Below are positions 46,175-57,100 of a DNA stretch of 64,000 nucleotides, piece after piece. Both the position numbers and the translations under genes were made by a program. This DNA is from Vitrella brassicaformis (Eukaryota; Sar; Vitrellaceae), in NCBI GenBank assembly GCA_001179505.1, contig CDMY01000376.1, positions 283,267 through 347,266 on the forward strand. Reading direction: 5' to 3'. Each line of letters opens with the position of its first letter. Position 1 is the first letter of the stretch. The notes under the pieces were generated by a model. That model was given only the letters and a program-made list of their open reading frames with translations, was not told where the DNA came from and did no database searches.

Positions 46175-47371
46175 ATGATGCTTTTGCCGGGTTTGATCTC
46201 TCTCGCCATCCCCGCCTTGTCGGCAGCCGAGCTCTCCCTCGTGTCATTTGACAAAAAGTTCGACAGCCTTATAGCCAGCAAGAAGCCAGAGCTAGTGGGA
46301 GAGGGCTACTCGTGGACGGAGGGCCCCCTGTGGGTGGATTCCCTCAAGGGCGTGCTCTTCACGGACGTTGAGGAAGCCGTTGTCCGCCTGTACCAGGAGG
46401 GCGACGTGACGGAATTCCTGCTCGAGAGTGGAGGGGTGGCGCTGGGCGACGGCGGCAGGAAGGAAGTGGGCGCCAACGGGCTGGCGCTGCACCCGTCCAA
46501 GGAGGACTCGCACCTCTATCTCGCGCAGCACGGGCTGCGGCAAGTGGCGAGGCTGGATATCAGCAAGGTCTCTGAGGACGGTACCGTCCCTGCCTCCGCC
46601 TTTCAGGCCATTGCAACCGAGTTCAACGGCACGAGTCTCAACTCGCCCAACGATCTGGCCTTCACGTGTGACGGCGACCTGCTGTTTACCGACCCCCCTT
46701 ATGGCCTCACACCCAAGGGCGGAGAGGACAAGGACGAGCTGTCCGACCTTGGCTTCTTCGGCGTCTACCATGTGGCTGCCAAGGCCCTGAAGGACCCCAA
46801 GTCCCTCCCCGCCTCCCCCACTCTTCTGTACCAGCACATCAGCCGCCCCAACGGCATCGGCGTGTCGCCCGATGGCAAGTGGCTCTACGTCGGCGAGTCG
46901 GGCAACGACATGCGGTGGCTGGCTTTCGAGATCAAGTCCACCAAGCCGTTCACAGTGGGCGAGCCCATGCTTCTGGTCGACACAGAGGAGAGGAAGACCG
47001 CAACGGAGACCGAGGACGGGGGGTCTGTGGATGGGCTGGACATCGCATCAGACGGCACCATCTTCGCATCGGGGCCGTCGGGCGTCTACGTCATCGCCCC
47101 GCCCAAGGGGTACCCCAAGGCGGTTCCGAGCAGCGACGAGCGGGAGGTCACCGCAGCTGGTGAGCCGATCAACAAGACACTGGGCTCCAAGGTGCTGGGC
47201 AAGATCGAGATCGGCGTGCCGGTGTCCAACGCTCACATTGGGGCGGATGGCTACCTGTACATGACGGGCACTGAGAGTCTGTGGCGCGTCAAGCTGAGTT
47301 CCTCGGTGAAGCCGGCGTCTTGCTCTAAAGGTGGGGGGATGGGGATGAGCAAGGGAGGGGGAGAGCTGTGA
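46175..47371 (+). CDS. secreted SMP-30/gluconolactonase-like beta-propeller protein
   Basis: An intronless frame of 398 aa from ATG 46175. It begins MMLLPGLISLAIPALSAAE, a signal peptide. Family landmarks follow: GYSWTEGPLWVDSLKGVLFTDVE (strand 1 with the metal-ligand Glu), GANGLALHPSKE, LNSPNDLAFTCDGDLLFTDPPYG (metal-binding Asn-Asp), ISRPNGIGVSPDGKWLYVGES (Asn), and SVDGLDIASDGTIFASGPSGVYVI (Asp). These are the Ca2+/Zn2+ ligands of the six-bladed propeller of gluconolactonase/SMP-30 lactonases, which hydrolyse sugar lactones. The C-terminal GGGMGMSKGGGEL tail is extra. Codon usage is strongly G/C-ending, and it has no intron in an intron-rich window, so a retrocopy or transferred gene is possible. 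The exact substrate is unknown. Confidence 0.82.
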   Translation: MMLLPGLISLAIPALSAAELSLVSFDKKFDSLIASKKPELVGEGYSWTEGPLWVDSLKGVLFTDVEEAVVRLYQEGDVTEFLLESGGVALGDGGRKEVGANGLALHPSKEDSHLYLAQHGLRQVARLDISKVSEDGTVPASAFQAIATEFNGTSLNSPNDLAFTCDGDLLFTDPPYGLTPKGGEDKDELSDLGFFGVYHVAAKALKDPKSLPASPTLLYQHISRPNGIGVSPDGKWLYVGESGNDMRWLAFEIKSTKPFTVGEPMLLVDTEERKTATETEDGGSVDGLDIASDGTIFASGPSGVYVIAPPKGYPKAVPSSDEREVTAAGEPINKTLGSKVLGKIEIGVPVSNAHIGADGYLYMTGTESLWRVKLSSSVKPASCSKGGGMGMSKGGGEL

Positions 47372-48132
47372 AGAGAGAGAGGGATTGAGAGGGAGGGAGA
47401 GGGAGAGACGCGAGGCTGTACGGCTGTGTGTTGTTTGCGAAAAGAAGCTGTGAATATACTGTGACATGTGAACGTTCCAAAGACTCTTCTCTGTCTGTCA
47501 ATGTGTGTGTGGTTCTCGCCTTCAGCTTTGCGTTGATATCAACCGATGCCGTCCGTTCAGCACCACCGGGGCGGCGCGACGGCCATACAACCAACCATCT
47601 ATACAATATCCCTCCCTGTGGATTGATGGGTACGACAGATGGACAGACAGGGCGGCATAGTATCGATACGATACACACATTCTTGATACGATGCCCCCCC
47701 GCACCGCACCTAGCATGTACAGTCATCCTTCCTTTGCTGGTGGTTTTGCCTTGCCCGTCTCACTTGGGGGTCGACCCACTAATTCGCTCAAGGGACTGAC
47801 TGGACTTGGCTCGACACTTAGGATCGGACGCGAGCAAGTCAGTCGGTTCAGCAGGCAGGTGTGCAGGGCTGCAGAAGTGTTTTTTCGTTGTGCAAAGCTA
47901 GAATTATGTGGTGTGATGTGTTTCGACCGGTGGACTGCTGATAGATAAAATGACGGGCGTGATGTGAGAAAGGCAACGAACGGCAAATCCCCTTCACCGT
48001 CAATCGGAATTGTTCAGACACGCACACGCGCAGAGACACGGACGGACACACATGAACGAAGTCACCCCCACCCCACCCCGACCCTCCTGCCGGCATTGAA
48101 ACACGACACTCTCCTCGCCCAACAAGATGAGA
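47372..48132. other. convergent intergenic region
   Basis: 761 bp between two stops with GAGAGGGA simple sequence just after the SMP-30 stop. No gene seen. Confidence 0.5.
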
Positions 48133-51100
48133 TCATCTGCTGCTCTTGGACGAGTCCGAATCTGAGTCCGAGTCAGAGCTGCTCGAGGAAGAACTGGACG
48201 AAGACTCCTCCTTCTGCACACACATGACATGGGCTCTGTCTGTCACGTCGACCGTCTGTGTGAGCGTGTTCGGCCAGCCCACCTTACTTACCTTGGCCTG
48301 CATTTTCATCTTCATTTTCATCATTTCTGTCTGTTGTGTCTGCAGCTCCTCGCGCAGCCTCTCGGTGAGGCCCCCCAGACCGATGGCCGTGAAGAAGTTG
48401 ATGGCGAACCGAATGTTCTTCGGGTGATCCGTCGGGAAGATGCCCTGCATGGGATGGCATGCATGTGATAGGCACACCCACACAGTGCAGTGCAAACAGG
48501 CACATCAAAAGGAGAGAGGAGGGGGTGCACTGTGGTTACTTACGTCGTAGTATTGCTTCATGGTGGGGTCCTGGAGTCGCTTGTCGAGCTCGGCCAAACC
48601 CAGATGCTCACTCAACTCCTGCCGCAACACACACACGGACAGGACACACCACACGCAGAGTGTGCCGTGCTATGCCAAGCACAGCCGGCCAGCCCAAAGA
48701 GCACCGCACCTGGAAGAGGATCTTGATGAAGATTCGTGAGGAAGAGGTGGTGGTCTCCTCGGTCAAACGGATGTGAATCAGAACCGTCCACGGCAACGCA
48801 TCTGCACCACCACACCACACACACATACCACAGCCCCACTGAGTGAGTGGTCAGGGGGACCCCCAGTGCTTCCTTCCTCCCTGACCAGCTGACTGACCAG
48901 TGTAGATGAGGTGTGCGAAGAACTTGGCTGTGTTGCGCAGCTTGTTGGTCTCTAGACGATGCACCTGCGCACCGCACCCAGACAGACACACGGACAGGAA
49001 AGGACAGGACAGGAGGGGGGACGGGACGGAATGCACGTGTGCCTTGTGAGAGTGTCTGTCGCCCAGCCCATGCCGCCCCTCGCGCACTCACCGTTTGGTA
49101 TTGCTTGACGAAGCACTCGGCGAATGCCTCCTGGTAGACCTGGTTGATGCGGCACAGCCGCTCCCCCTGGAGGGCGAAGAACCGCTGGAACGTCCGCTCC
49201 TGGGCGCAGCAGTCGATGAGCATGGTGCACACCTCCATCTCGTGACCCTCCTGCACACCACAACCACACACGGATACGGACACATCCGCCCCGCCCCGCC
49301 CTCGTGTTGACTACTAGCGGGTGCATGGAGGGAGGGATGGTTCACAAGCTGACCCGTACCTTGATGTTGAGTTTCATGAGTTTGTGTACGCATTCCTCAA
49401 AGTTGAGGGAGGACATGATGGCGAGGTAGACGGTGCGGCGGAGGTTGATGAGGTCCTGCTCCGTGTAGTCGACGATCTTCTCCGCCGCCTTCTCCATCTC
49501 CTCCTGCACACCACCAGCACATCACAGCCAAGGGCAGAGCGTCTGTTGTGCGGTGAGTGAGTGAGTGCGTGGTTGTCTTTGGCTTGCTGACGTCTTCGCC
49601 CTCGTCATCCTCTTCTGAATCCTCACTAGACCCCTCGCCGCCACCTGACCAGCCAACAAATGAAATGGAGGGCATACGCACAGGCACAGCGAGCGACCCA
49701 TGTGGATGGATGGATGGATGCGACACGCGTGTGTGTGTGTGTGTGTCTGTCTGTGCCCACGGACCTTCATCGCCCTCGCCGAGTATCTCCTTGGAGATGC
49801 GCTTCCACTCCTCATCCTCAGCCTTGTACTCCTGCACACACATACCCACATGTCAGTCATGGTGCCATGCCATCAATTAAGAGTCCCTCCCTCGCCCCTC
49901 GGCGGCTGGCTCCTTGTCTCATTCCCTCACTGACCGATGCCTTTTTGGGTTTGAAGATGTTGAGCATTTCGTCGCCCTTGATCTCATTGTCCAGCAGGTC
50001 GATCTCGTGAGTGATCTGGTCGTCCTCCTCAACCAGGTCCAGCTCCTTGATGACGCCCACAAAGTCCGCAAACTGCTTGCGACGCGTCTCGAACAGCTTC
50101 TCTATCACGTACTGCACGCGCTTGTCGATCTCGCCCTCGTGCAATATCGCCCGGAAACGCTCGAAGATCGCGTGCATCCCTGGTGGGAGGGAGTGACAAA
50201 CACGACAGACACGCAGCGGTGGATGGATGGATGGATGCATGTGTGTGTGCGTCTGGGGGGGAGGGGAGGGGAGGGGAGAAAGGAATCAGATCTGACCTTG
50301 TGGAGCGATTTGAGTGAGCACTTGTCCGCACTCCTGAATGAATCCGACGGCCACCTCGCAGCTGTCGTCGGTCACCTCGTCCAGCAGCAGCGTCACCATC
50401 TGCAGCGCCAGCAGCTCGCTGGCCACCTTCTGGTTCACCTGATGCAATGCCACATGGGTTCACACACACGGACACAGACAGACAGACAGACAGACAGACA
50501 AGTGCAGCCGAGCCGAGCGTGGTGTGCCTGTTGCTCTCTGTGTCCTCTGTGTGCGCTCTGTGTGTCCTCTGTGTGTGTGAGTGTCTAGGCACTGCACCAT
50601 GTGGGCGAGGAACTTGATCACGGCGAGCAGAACGATCTTGTCGTTACGACGGTACGCGCGCCTGCACAAACCCACACCCATCCACACCACACCACACAAG
50701 CAAGCATCCACCCATGGGCGGCACACGACACGTGTGTATGTATGTTTCTATCTTGTTCTTCGCCCTACCTACCTGAACTGCAGAATGACGCGTTTGATGA
50801 TGAGCTCCCCCACGGCGGGCAGCTTGCTGTTGACCACCGCCAGCAGCGCCGCGTAGACGTGGGTGAACCCGGGACTCGCCATCTGCGCACGCAGCAGCGA
50901 ACGGGCGAACAAACCACGACCGCGAATCAAGTTCTCGCGAAACAACTCCTGATGGATTGAGAGGAAAGCACCGCAGGCAGCATCACATCGCACCACACAC
51001 AACACCAGACAGACAGAAGTTGAGAATTGGCCGGCCGATGTGATCGATGTGCCCCCCACCCTTTCAACCCCGTTCATTGTGTCGGCCGCTTTGTACGTGC

Positions 51101-52037
51101 GTACCAGGACAAGGTTGGTGATGTTGTTGACGTTGACCTTGTTGACCAGCCCGTTGAGCGACTTGCGCAGCGCCTCCCAAGCCTCTCGCTGGAACTCGGG
51201 CGAGAACTCTTCCTTCTGGCCAATACCTTCCCGCAGCTTGGCCAGCTTGAACGGAGGGATGTACACGCCGCCCGTGCGGCCCAGCGACTCGAGCTCTACA
51301 TGGGATATCTTGCGCTTCTTGTAGTCGTCCAGCTCCTTCTCCTCGTCACGACTCAGCGGCGGCTGGGCGCGACGACGCTCCTCGGGCGGAGGGGGAGAGC
51401 CGTTCATCGCTGACGACGCAGCTGCTGCTGCAGACCTCTCGGCTGCAGCTGCGGGAGCGGGAGGGGCGTCGAGCGCGTCGCGTACGGCGGGGGCGGGGCC
51501 GTCTGGCTGCTTGTCCTTGTCCCGGTCCTTCTCTTCGTCGATCCTGCGCTTCTTGGGCGGCTCCTGTGTGTCCTCCCTCTGGCTGCTGGCTGCTGCCGAT
51601 GCCGATGCCGATGCCGCAACGGTAGGTGGGACAGGTGGCGGGGGCATCATGGCGGCATCAGCTGCCGCCGCCGCCGCCTTGTCTGCCGTCCTGCCCTCCT
51701 CCTGCCCCTGCTGGTTGTCGTCAGGGTGCTTGCGCTTCCTCTCCTCCCGCCGCTTCTTGTCTCGCTTGCGTCTTCTGCGCTGCTCCTCGTCACTGCTGCT
51801 GCTGCTGCTGCTGTCAGAACTCCCGCTGCTGCCACTCACATCCTTGTCCTTGCGATTGCGGCCGCGACCTTTGCTCCCCCTCCTCCGATCACCGGCATCA
51901 TCCTCGTCGCGGCGAGACCTGCCTTCACGCCCTCGGCTCGGCTCATCACGCTCACGCCTGCCCCTCCTCTCGCCCTTCTGGTCGTCTAGCTCATCTTCGC
52001 CTCGACGACCACGGCCATTTCTCTCACGGTCACTCAT
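48133..52037 (-). CDS. CWC22: pre-mRNA-splicing factor CWC22
   Basis: Fourteen exons (51105-52037, 50773-50948, 50598-50661, 50297-50438, 49935-50179, 49765-49831, 49592-49644, 49360-49503, 49092-49250, 48898-48964, 48710-48801, 48544-48618, 48292-48444, 48133-48213) give 816 aa. The first 240 residues are RS/RE/Lys-rich and acidic. [17 protein letters not shown] then opens the MIF4G domain (exons 1-5, ending [16 protein letters not shown]). An acidic linker ([11 protein letters not shown]) leads to the MA3 domain ([25 protein letters not shown] ... [26 protein letters not shown]). A Met/Lys coiled stretch and a poly-Ser/Asp tail end the protein. CWC22 binds eIF4A3 and loads the exon-junction complex onto spliceosomes, a needed function in an intron-dense genome. 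The ATG at 52037 precedes SDRERNGRG. Confidence 0.93.
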
Positions 52038-52266
52038 GCTGATGCGATACAGATCTACCAGGCCTTCAAACCGAGGGGGAAAATTTGGCTGCAAGCTCGC
52101 AGCTGAGCTCGCATCTCTGGGCGCCGCGAAACCCCTCCCGCAGCCGCGTGATTTTGAGGGCTTTGTCCGTCCTCTTCGCCCGCCGCCAGAGCCAGAGCCA
52201 GGCCAGATCTAGCGGCAGATTCGTCTTTCTGAGATCTCTTGTGAGTGACCCTCAGCCAATCAACCA
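52038..52266. promoter_or_regulatory. bidirectional promoter region (CWC22 / mitochondrial-type gene)
   Basis: 229 bp between opposed ATGs. Two AGCTCGC words at 52094-52100 and 52106-52112 lie 57-75 bp upstream of the CWC22 ATG. Confidence 0.45.
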
Positions 52267-53467
52267 ATGCAGGCAGCAGCGCATGGGTTGCGGAACGCTC
52301 GCATCCCGCCGGCCAGCAGACCACCATGCGGCCCTCCCCAGGCAGCAGCAGTCTCGCGTGCCCTTTCGACTGTCGTGACGCGGCCATCTCTGCAGAGCCC
52401 CGCTCTCGACAGGCGCGGCACTCTCGACAAGGACAGGTGGTGCCCTGTGAGTCTCGGCAATGGCGTCGGTTGTGTGCGTCACCGCAACGCGACCAAGGGC
52501 AACAATCTGCACCAGGTGCGTGGGTGGCGGTGGATCATGCTGCAGAAGGCGAGGAAGCGGCCGGTGCATGTCGACTACCCTCCAAGAGACCGCTCCCCCG
52601 TTAAGAAGGTAGGTACTGTAAGTGACATCAATCAGGAGGCTGGCGCATTCATGTGGCTGTGTGCTGTGCTGTGCCGTCTCGCTGTGTGCTAAGTGCAGTT
52701 GGTTCCTGACGACAAGCAGACGAGGTACGGGATGAGTTACGACAAGATCTTCTTCGTCACCATGGGCTACTACGTCAAGTTCAACGCTCTCAAGCTCGAG
52801 CCGCGCGCACTGCGACTGTGGAAGCGGTACAAACGCAAGACGCCCCCCATCTACGAGCGGCGGATGCGCTTCAACATCGTGCGGGACGCCCTCACGCGAC
52901 ACATCACACCGGCACTGTCCATCGCCACCGCCAAATACCACCAGTGAGTGAGCACTAGTGAACATTGGTGCGCGGGAATGTGCTGCTGCGTTGGCTCTAT
53001 CTGTGTGTGTGTGTGTGTGTGATAGTTTGCTTGAGAGTTTCACGATGGATGAGGTGCTCAAGATCGAGACCATGGCGGACGACATACGCAAGGCATTCGA
53101 CGGTATGTAATGAAATGAAGAAAGAATGATCACACCACACCACACCACAGCCACCCCACAGCCACCCACCTATGCGCACCGCACACACATCTCCCCTCCC
53201 TAGTACTATGTGTGGATCTGCGTGTGTGTATGTGTGTGTGCAGCTGAGGATGCTCGGCGAGCTGAGCAGGAGGCGTGTGACGCCAAGTCTGGCCACCACG
53301 ACCTCGGCCTGAAGCTGTCCACCCTCAGCAATGCCTTCCCGCAGGCTGATGCTGCTCCTGACAGGCTGCTGGATGAAGCTGGTGGTAGTGGTGGTGGTGT
53401 GGGTCGTGTGTTTGTGCCGCCCGCTGTGCCGATGCAGCTCGTGAGGGGGGCAGGGGAGCAACGATAA
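52267..53467 (+). CDS. hypothetical protein with mitochondrial-type leader
   Basis: Four exons (52267-52608, 52699-52943, 53026-53102, 53244-53467) give 295 aa. The first 50 residues are rich in Ala, Arg, Ser and Pro and lack acidic residues (AAVSRALSTVVTRPSLQS), typical of a mitochondrial presequence. The core is basic and aromatic: CVRHRNATKGNNLHQVRGWR, MSYDKIFFVTMGYYVKFNALK and LWKRYKRKTPPIYERRMRFN. This suggests a protein of a large complex such as the mitoribosome. It ends with a short helical stretch and a Gly-rich tail. I do not recognise the family, and localisation is inferred only from composition. Confidence 0.65.
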
Positions 53468-54189
53468 ACGGGGGGTTGGCTACGTGCGGTGTTGCGAGCG
53501 TTATTTAGCGGTGTGTTCAGTGAACGTCGATCGTGTGCATTGTGGGAATCTGTTGGTCCTTGTCGTCCGTCTTGTGGCTGGTTTTGCGGCTGCTGTCGTC
53601 GCGAGCGTCCGCAGAGCCAGCCGCCGAGGGGGCGATGAAGGGACCAGTAGGCCGACACACGGTGTGCTTGGCTTGTGTGCCGCTCTCGAGAGGGGGGGAG
53701 AGAGACACGGTGATAAAGCAGCCAAGAATGGTTGTCAGGGATAGTCAGCAGTCATCCAGGGAAGATTAGCTGTAGAGAGCTCCTCTGCCCAGGATGACTC
53801 GACACTGACTGCTCGACCGTTGGCTGAGTCATGTGTCATCCATCGCAGTGTGGACATAGATAGTTGACAAATGAATTCTAATGAAAGAGAGGTCCGTCCG
53901 TCCGTCAGCCAGGCAGCCACACTGGCAGCCCCACACATGCAGGCAGGTAAGGTGTGTCTGTACATGTCTGTCTGATCAGTCACGCAATTAAGTCTCAACG
54001 CTGCCCGGCCCGGCCCGCACGATACATACAAGGCACGAATGCACCACCATGGCCGCCCACGTTGTGTGGTGTATTCCCTCACCGTAGGCAGCACCAGCAC
54101 CACCATCCACCCCATTGATTCCATCTAGTTCGCGCCATACCATGCCTGTGTGTCTGTGTGTTGGTCTGTCTGTCCTGTCCCTCGTCACT
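53468..54189. other. convergent intergenic region
   Basis: 722 bp between two stops, with CCGT runs near 53895-53905 and CAGG/GCCCG short repeats. No gene seen. Confidence 0.5.
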
Positions 54190-57100
54190 TCACTCATCTT
54201 CCTCCTCAAGGTACTCGTTGGCGGCCTCATACGACATGGTGAAATCCCCACCTATCACACGCCACGTCGACTGGGTCAGCAATCGACACACAACACAACA
54301 CACACACAAAGAGACACACACGAGACAATGCCACCTCTCTCTGGTGTGTTTATGCAATCAAATGCAGGAGAGTGAGTGCGGCCCCCACCCTGCCTACCCG
54401 CAGGTCTCCGCCCAGGTCGAGGAAGGTCGCACCCACGAGGGCCTCATACACGTCTGCCAGCGACTTGGGATGGTTGTCGTCCAAACTCGCCCTGCAGTCA
54501 GTACACAGCCACCCACACGCAATGCACACATGATACACATGATACATGCGACAGACACATCAGAAACTGCCTGCCTGTGTGCCTGCCCGTCTGCCCGACC
54601 CTCGCTCACATCTTTCGTTGGAACTCATCTTCCTCCTCCCGGTTCCCACCCCCACCGCCCTCACCACCGCCTCCCTGTGTCCGCTCCAAGTCGAATTGTC
54701 GCTGCTCGTCTTTGGTCACTGGCCGCAGGAAGTCCCTCTCACCCCTGGCCGCAGACGGGCGGTAGATGCTGCGCTCGAACTCGGACAGATGCTCACGCAC
54801 CTGGGCGTTGTTGACGATCAGCAGATCCAACACCGAAGACTGCTGGCCGAGTGCCACTGCCTTGGCACAGAGGCGCCTGCAGAGGTATCGGTTGCGGACA
54901 AGCTCGGAACGGACGCGTGTGAGGGGCCCCTCCTTGACGCGGTCGAATAGCAGGTACAGCCAGTGGGTGACAGTCGCCTGCAGCACCCCGTCGCCGAGGA
55001 ACTCCAGACGCTCCAATGAACCATACACCTGAACGAATGAATGAATCGGCCAACACACGCAACACACGCACACACATCGCTCACTCACTCGCTCCACGTG
55101 TTTGTCCGTCGGGCTATCTGTGTATGTGTGTAAGGTGTTGTCTCACCGTAGGGTCCATGCTGTCCCTGCCCGCCGACACATCCTCCCCCCGCACCGTCAC
55201 AGCCTGCTTGAGCAGCCCCCTGTTGCGGAAACGGTACCCCCACGCCGCCTCCACACGGTCCAGCACCTTCTCCTCCCTCTCGCTCCTCGCCCCCTCACCG
55301 CCCAGGTCGCCACGCGATGGGTCCCAGTGAGGGAGAGAGAGCGGCTCGCTGGGCACACGCACCGGCGCATCCGCCCCAGGTCGCTCCAGGCTCCACGAGT
55401 CGGTCTGTGTGGTCATGTCTGCGGGAAAGAGCGATGGCCGCGCCACGTAGGTGAGGAAGTTGGTCTGCAGGATGGAATCGGCCACGGCAGCCGCGGCTGC
55501 AATCGCGGCGGGGGAGCCGACAGACCGCACGTCGTGGGAGGCCGTGACGTCGCTCGATGGGTGGTTATGGTGGTCGACGCCGTTCATGAGGAGGGGGGTG
55601 TTGGTGTTGTTGTGGTTGTGTGGGTCGATGGGGGTGGTGGTGTCTTGGTGTAGGTTAGAGAGGTAGAATGCGCCGATGAGCGCTTCCATGATGTCCGCCT
55701 GGGTCTTGAAGGCGACGGGGCCCCAGCGGAGGTCGGTCAGCCGGGTGTTCTTGGCCACAAAGGTGCGGGTGTGCAGGGCGGAGTGGAGACGGGTCCGGCG
55801 GACATGCTTCCTGGTGGACAGACACATCAGAGAGAGACCACATGCACACGGAACTCTGTGTGTGTGTGTGGGTGGGTGGAGTGTTCTGACTTGAGCAGTG
55901 CGTTTCGTTGGAGTGCCATGGCGTAGAAGGACATGATCTCCTCGGACTCGCCAGGCAAAATCTCCCACGCGTAGTTGACACTGACACCATACAACACATT
56001 AAAGAGCACAGAATGGCGGGACATCCAGCCATCGGGCATCCATCGTGCCTACGCGAGGAACTTCAGAATGGCGTCGCCGAGGAACTCCAACCGCTGCAAC
56101 AAGGAAGCAGTCACATCCCGCATCCCACCATGTGCCATGTGTGTGGCCGCCTCGTGTGCAGTTAGTTGTCTAGTCACACACTCACCTGGTAGTTGAATGG
56201 TTCGTCCTCCCGCCCCTCCTCGGGCGCGTAGATGGTCTCCATGGCCGACGGGGCCGTCAGCGCCTCAACCACACTCGACGCATCCAGCAGAGGAAACGAC
56301 AAGTCACTCACACGACCGCTCCACCGCACGCTCAGCCGGCTCCCCTCGTCCCACACGGACGCCTCCTCCACCCCACGGATCGCTGCATGAGCACCGCTGC
56401 TGCTGCTGCTGGTGTTGCTGGTGTTGGCCTCTTCTGTGTTGTCAGGTGTGGGCTTCGGTGGCCTTGGTGGCATGCCGAGCCGCTCGTGTGTCTCGGGGTA
56501 CATGGGGTTCTTGAAGTTGAGGGAGGGGAAGAGGCGGAGGGCGTCGATGCGGATGCGCGATGCGAGTACGAGGGCCTCCTTGACGTCGAGGGCCTTGCCG
56601 CAGGTCTCTGTCTTGAAGATGGTGGCTGGGGTCCACGTCAGCTGCTCGTACATGGAGGCCGTCAGCGGGTAGAAGAGCGAATTGTCGGGCCGCTGGTACC
56701 TGACATGACATGGAAGGGATGGTCAGGTCAGCTGCACCCGCAGCGCAAGGGTGGATGGGATGGACGTGTGCCCGATCTGATCTACCAACCGGTCGTATGA
56801 GCGTGGCGGTCGAGGGGGGAGCCGATCCAGAACCCTCTTCGGACCCTGCAAAAAGCGTGACGTGACACAGGGCAGGTTAGTTGCATGACATCCGCGCCAC
56901 CTCCCTCACAGACAGGACGGACGGACCTGTCTGATGTTCTCCACTTCGAGCATGAAGCGGCCGTCGGCCCCGTCACCCGCGTCAGCGGCGGGCGACAGAT
57001 CCTCCTCCTGCACATCCCCCGGCCCCATCCCCCATCTGACGTCCTTGACGCGGGAAAACTGCCATCTCTTATCCTTCATCTGCGCAACGGGGTCCTCACG

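Noticed and set aside
51511-52212. Plus-strand ORF of 233 codons, very rich in Ser, Leu and Arg
   Set aside because: It is the antisense of the RE/RS-rich N-terminus of CWC22 and has no independent support.
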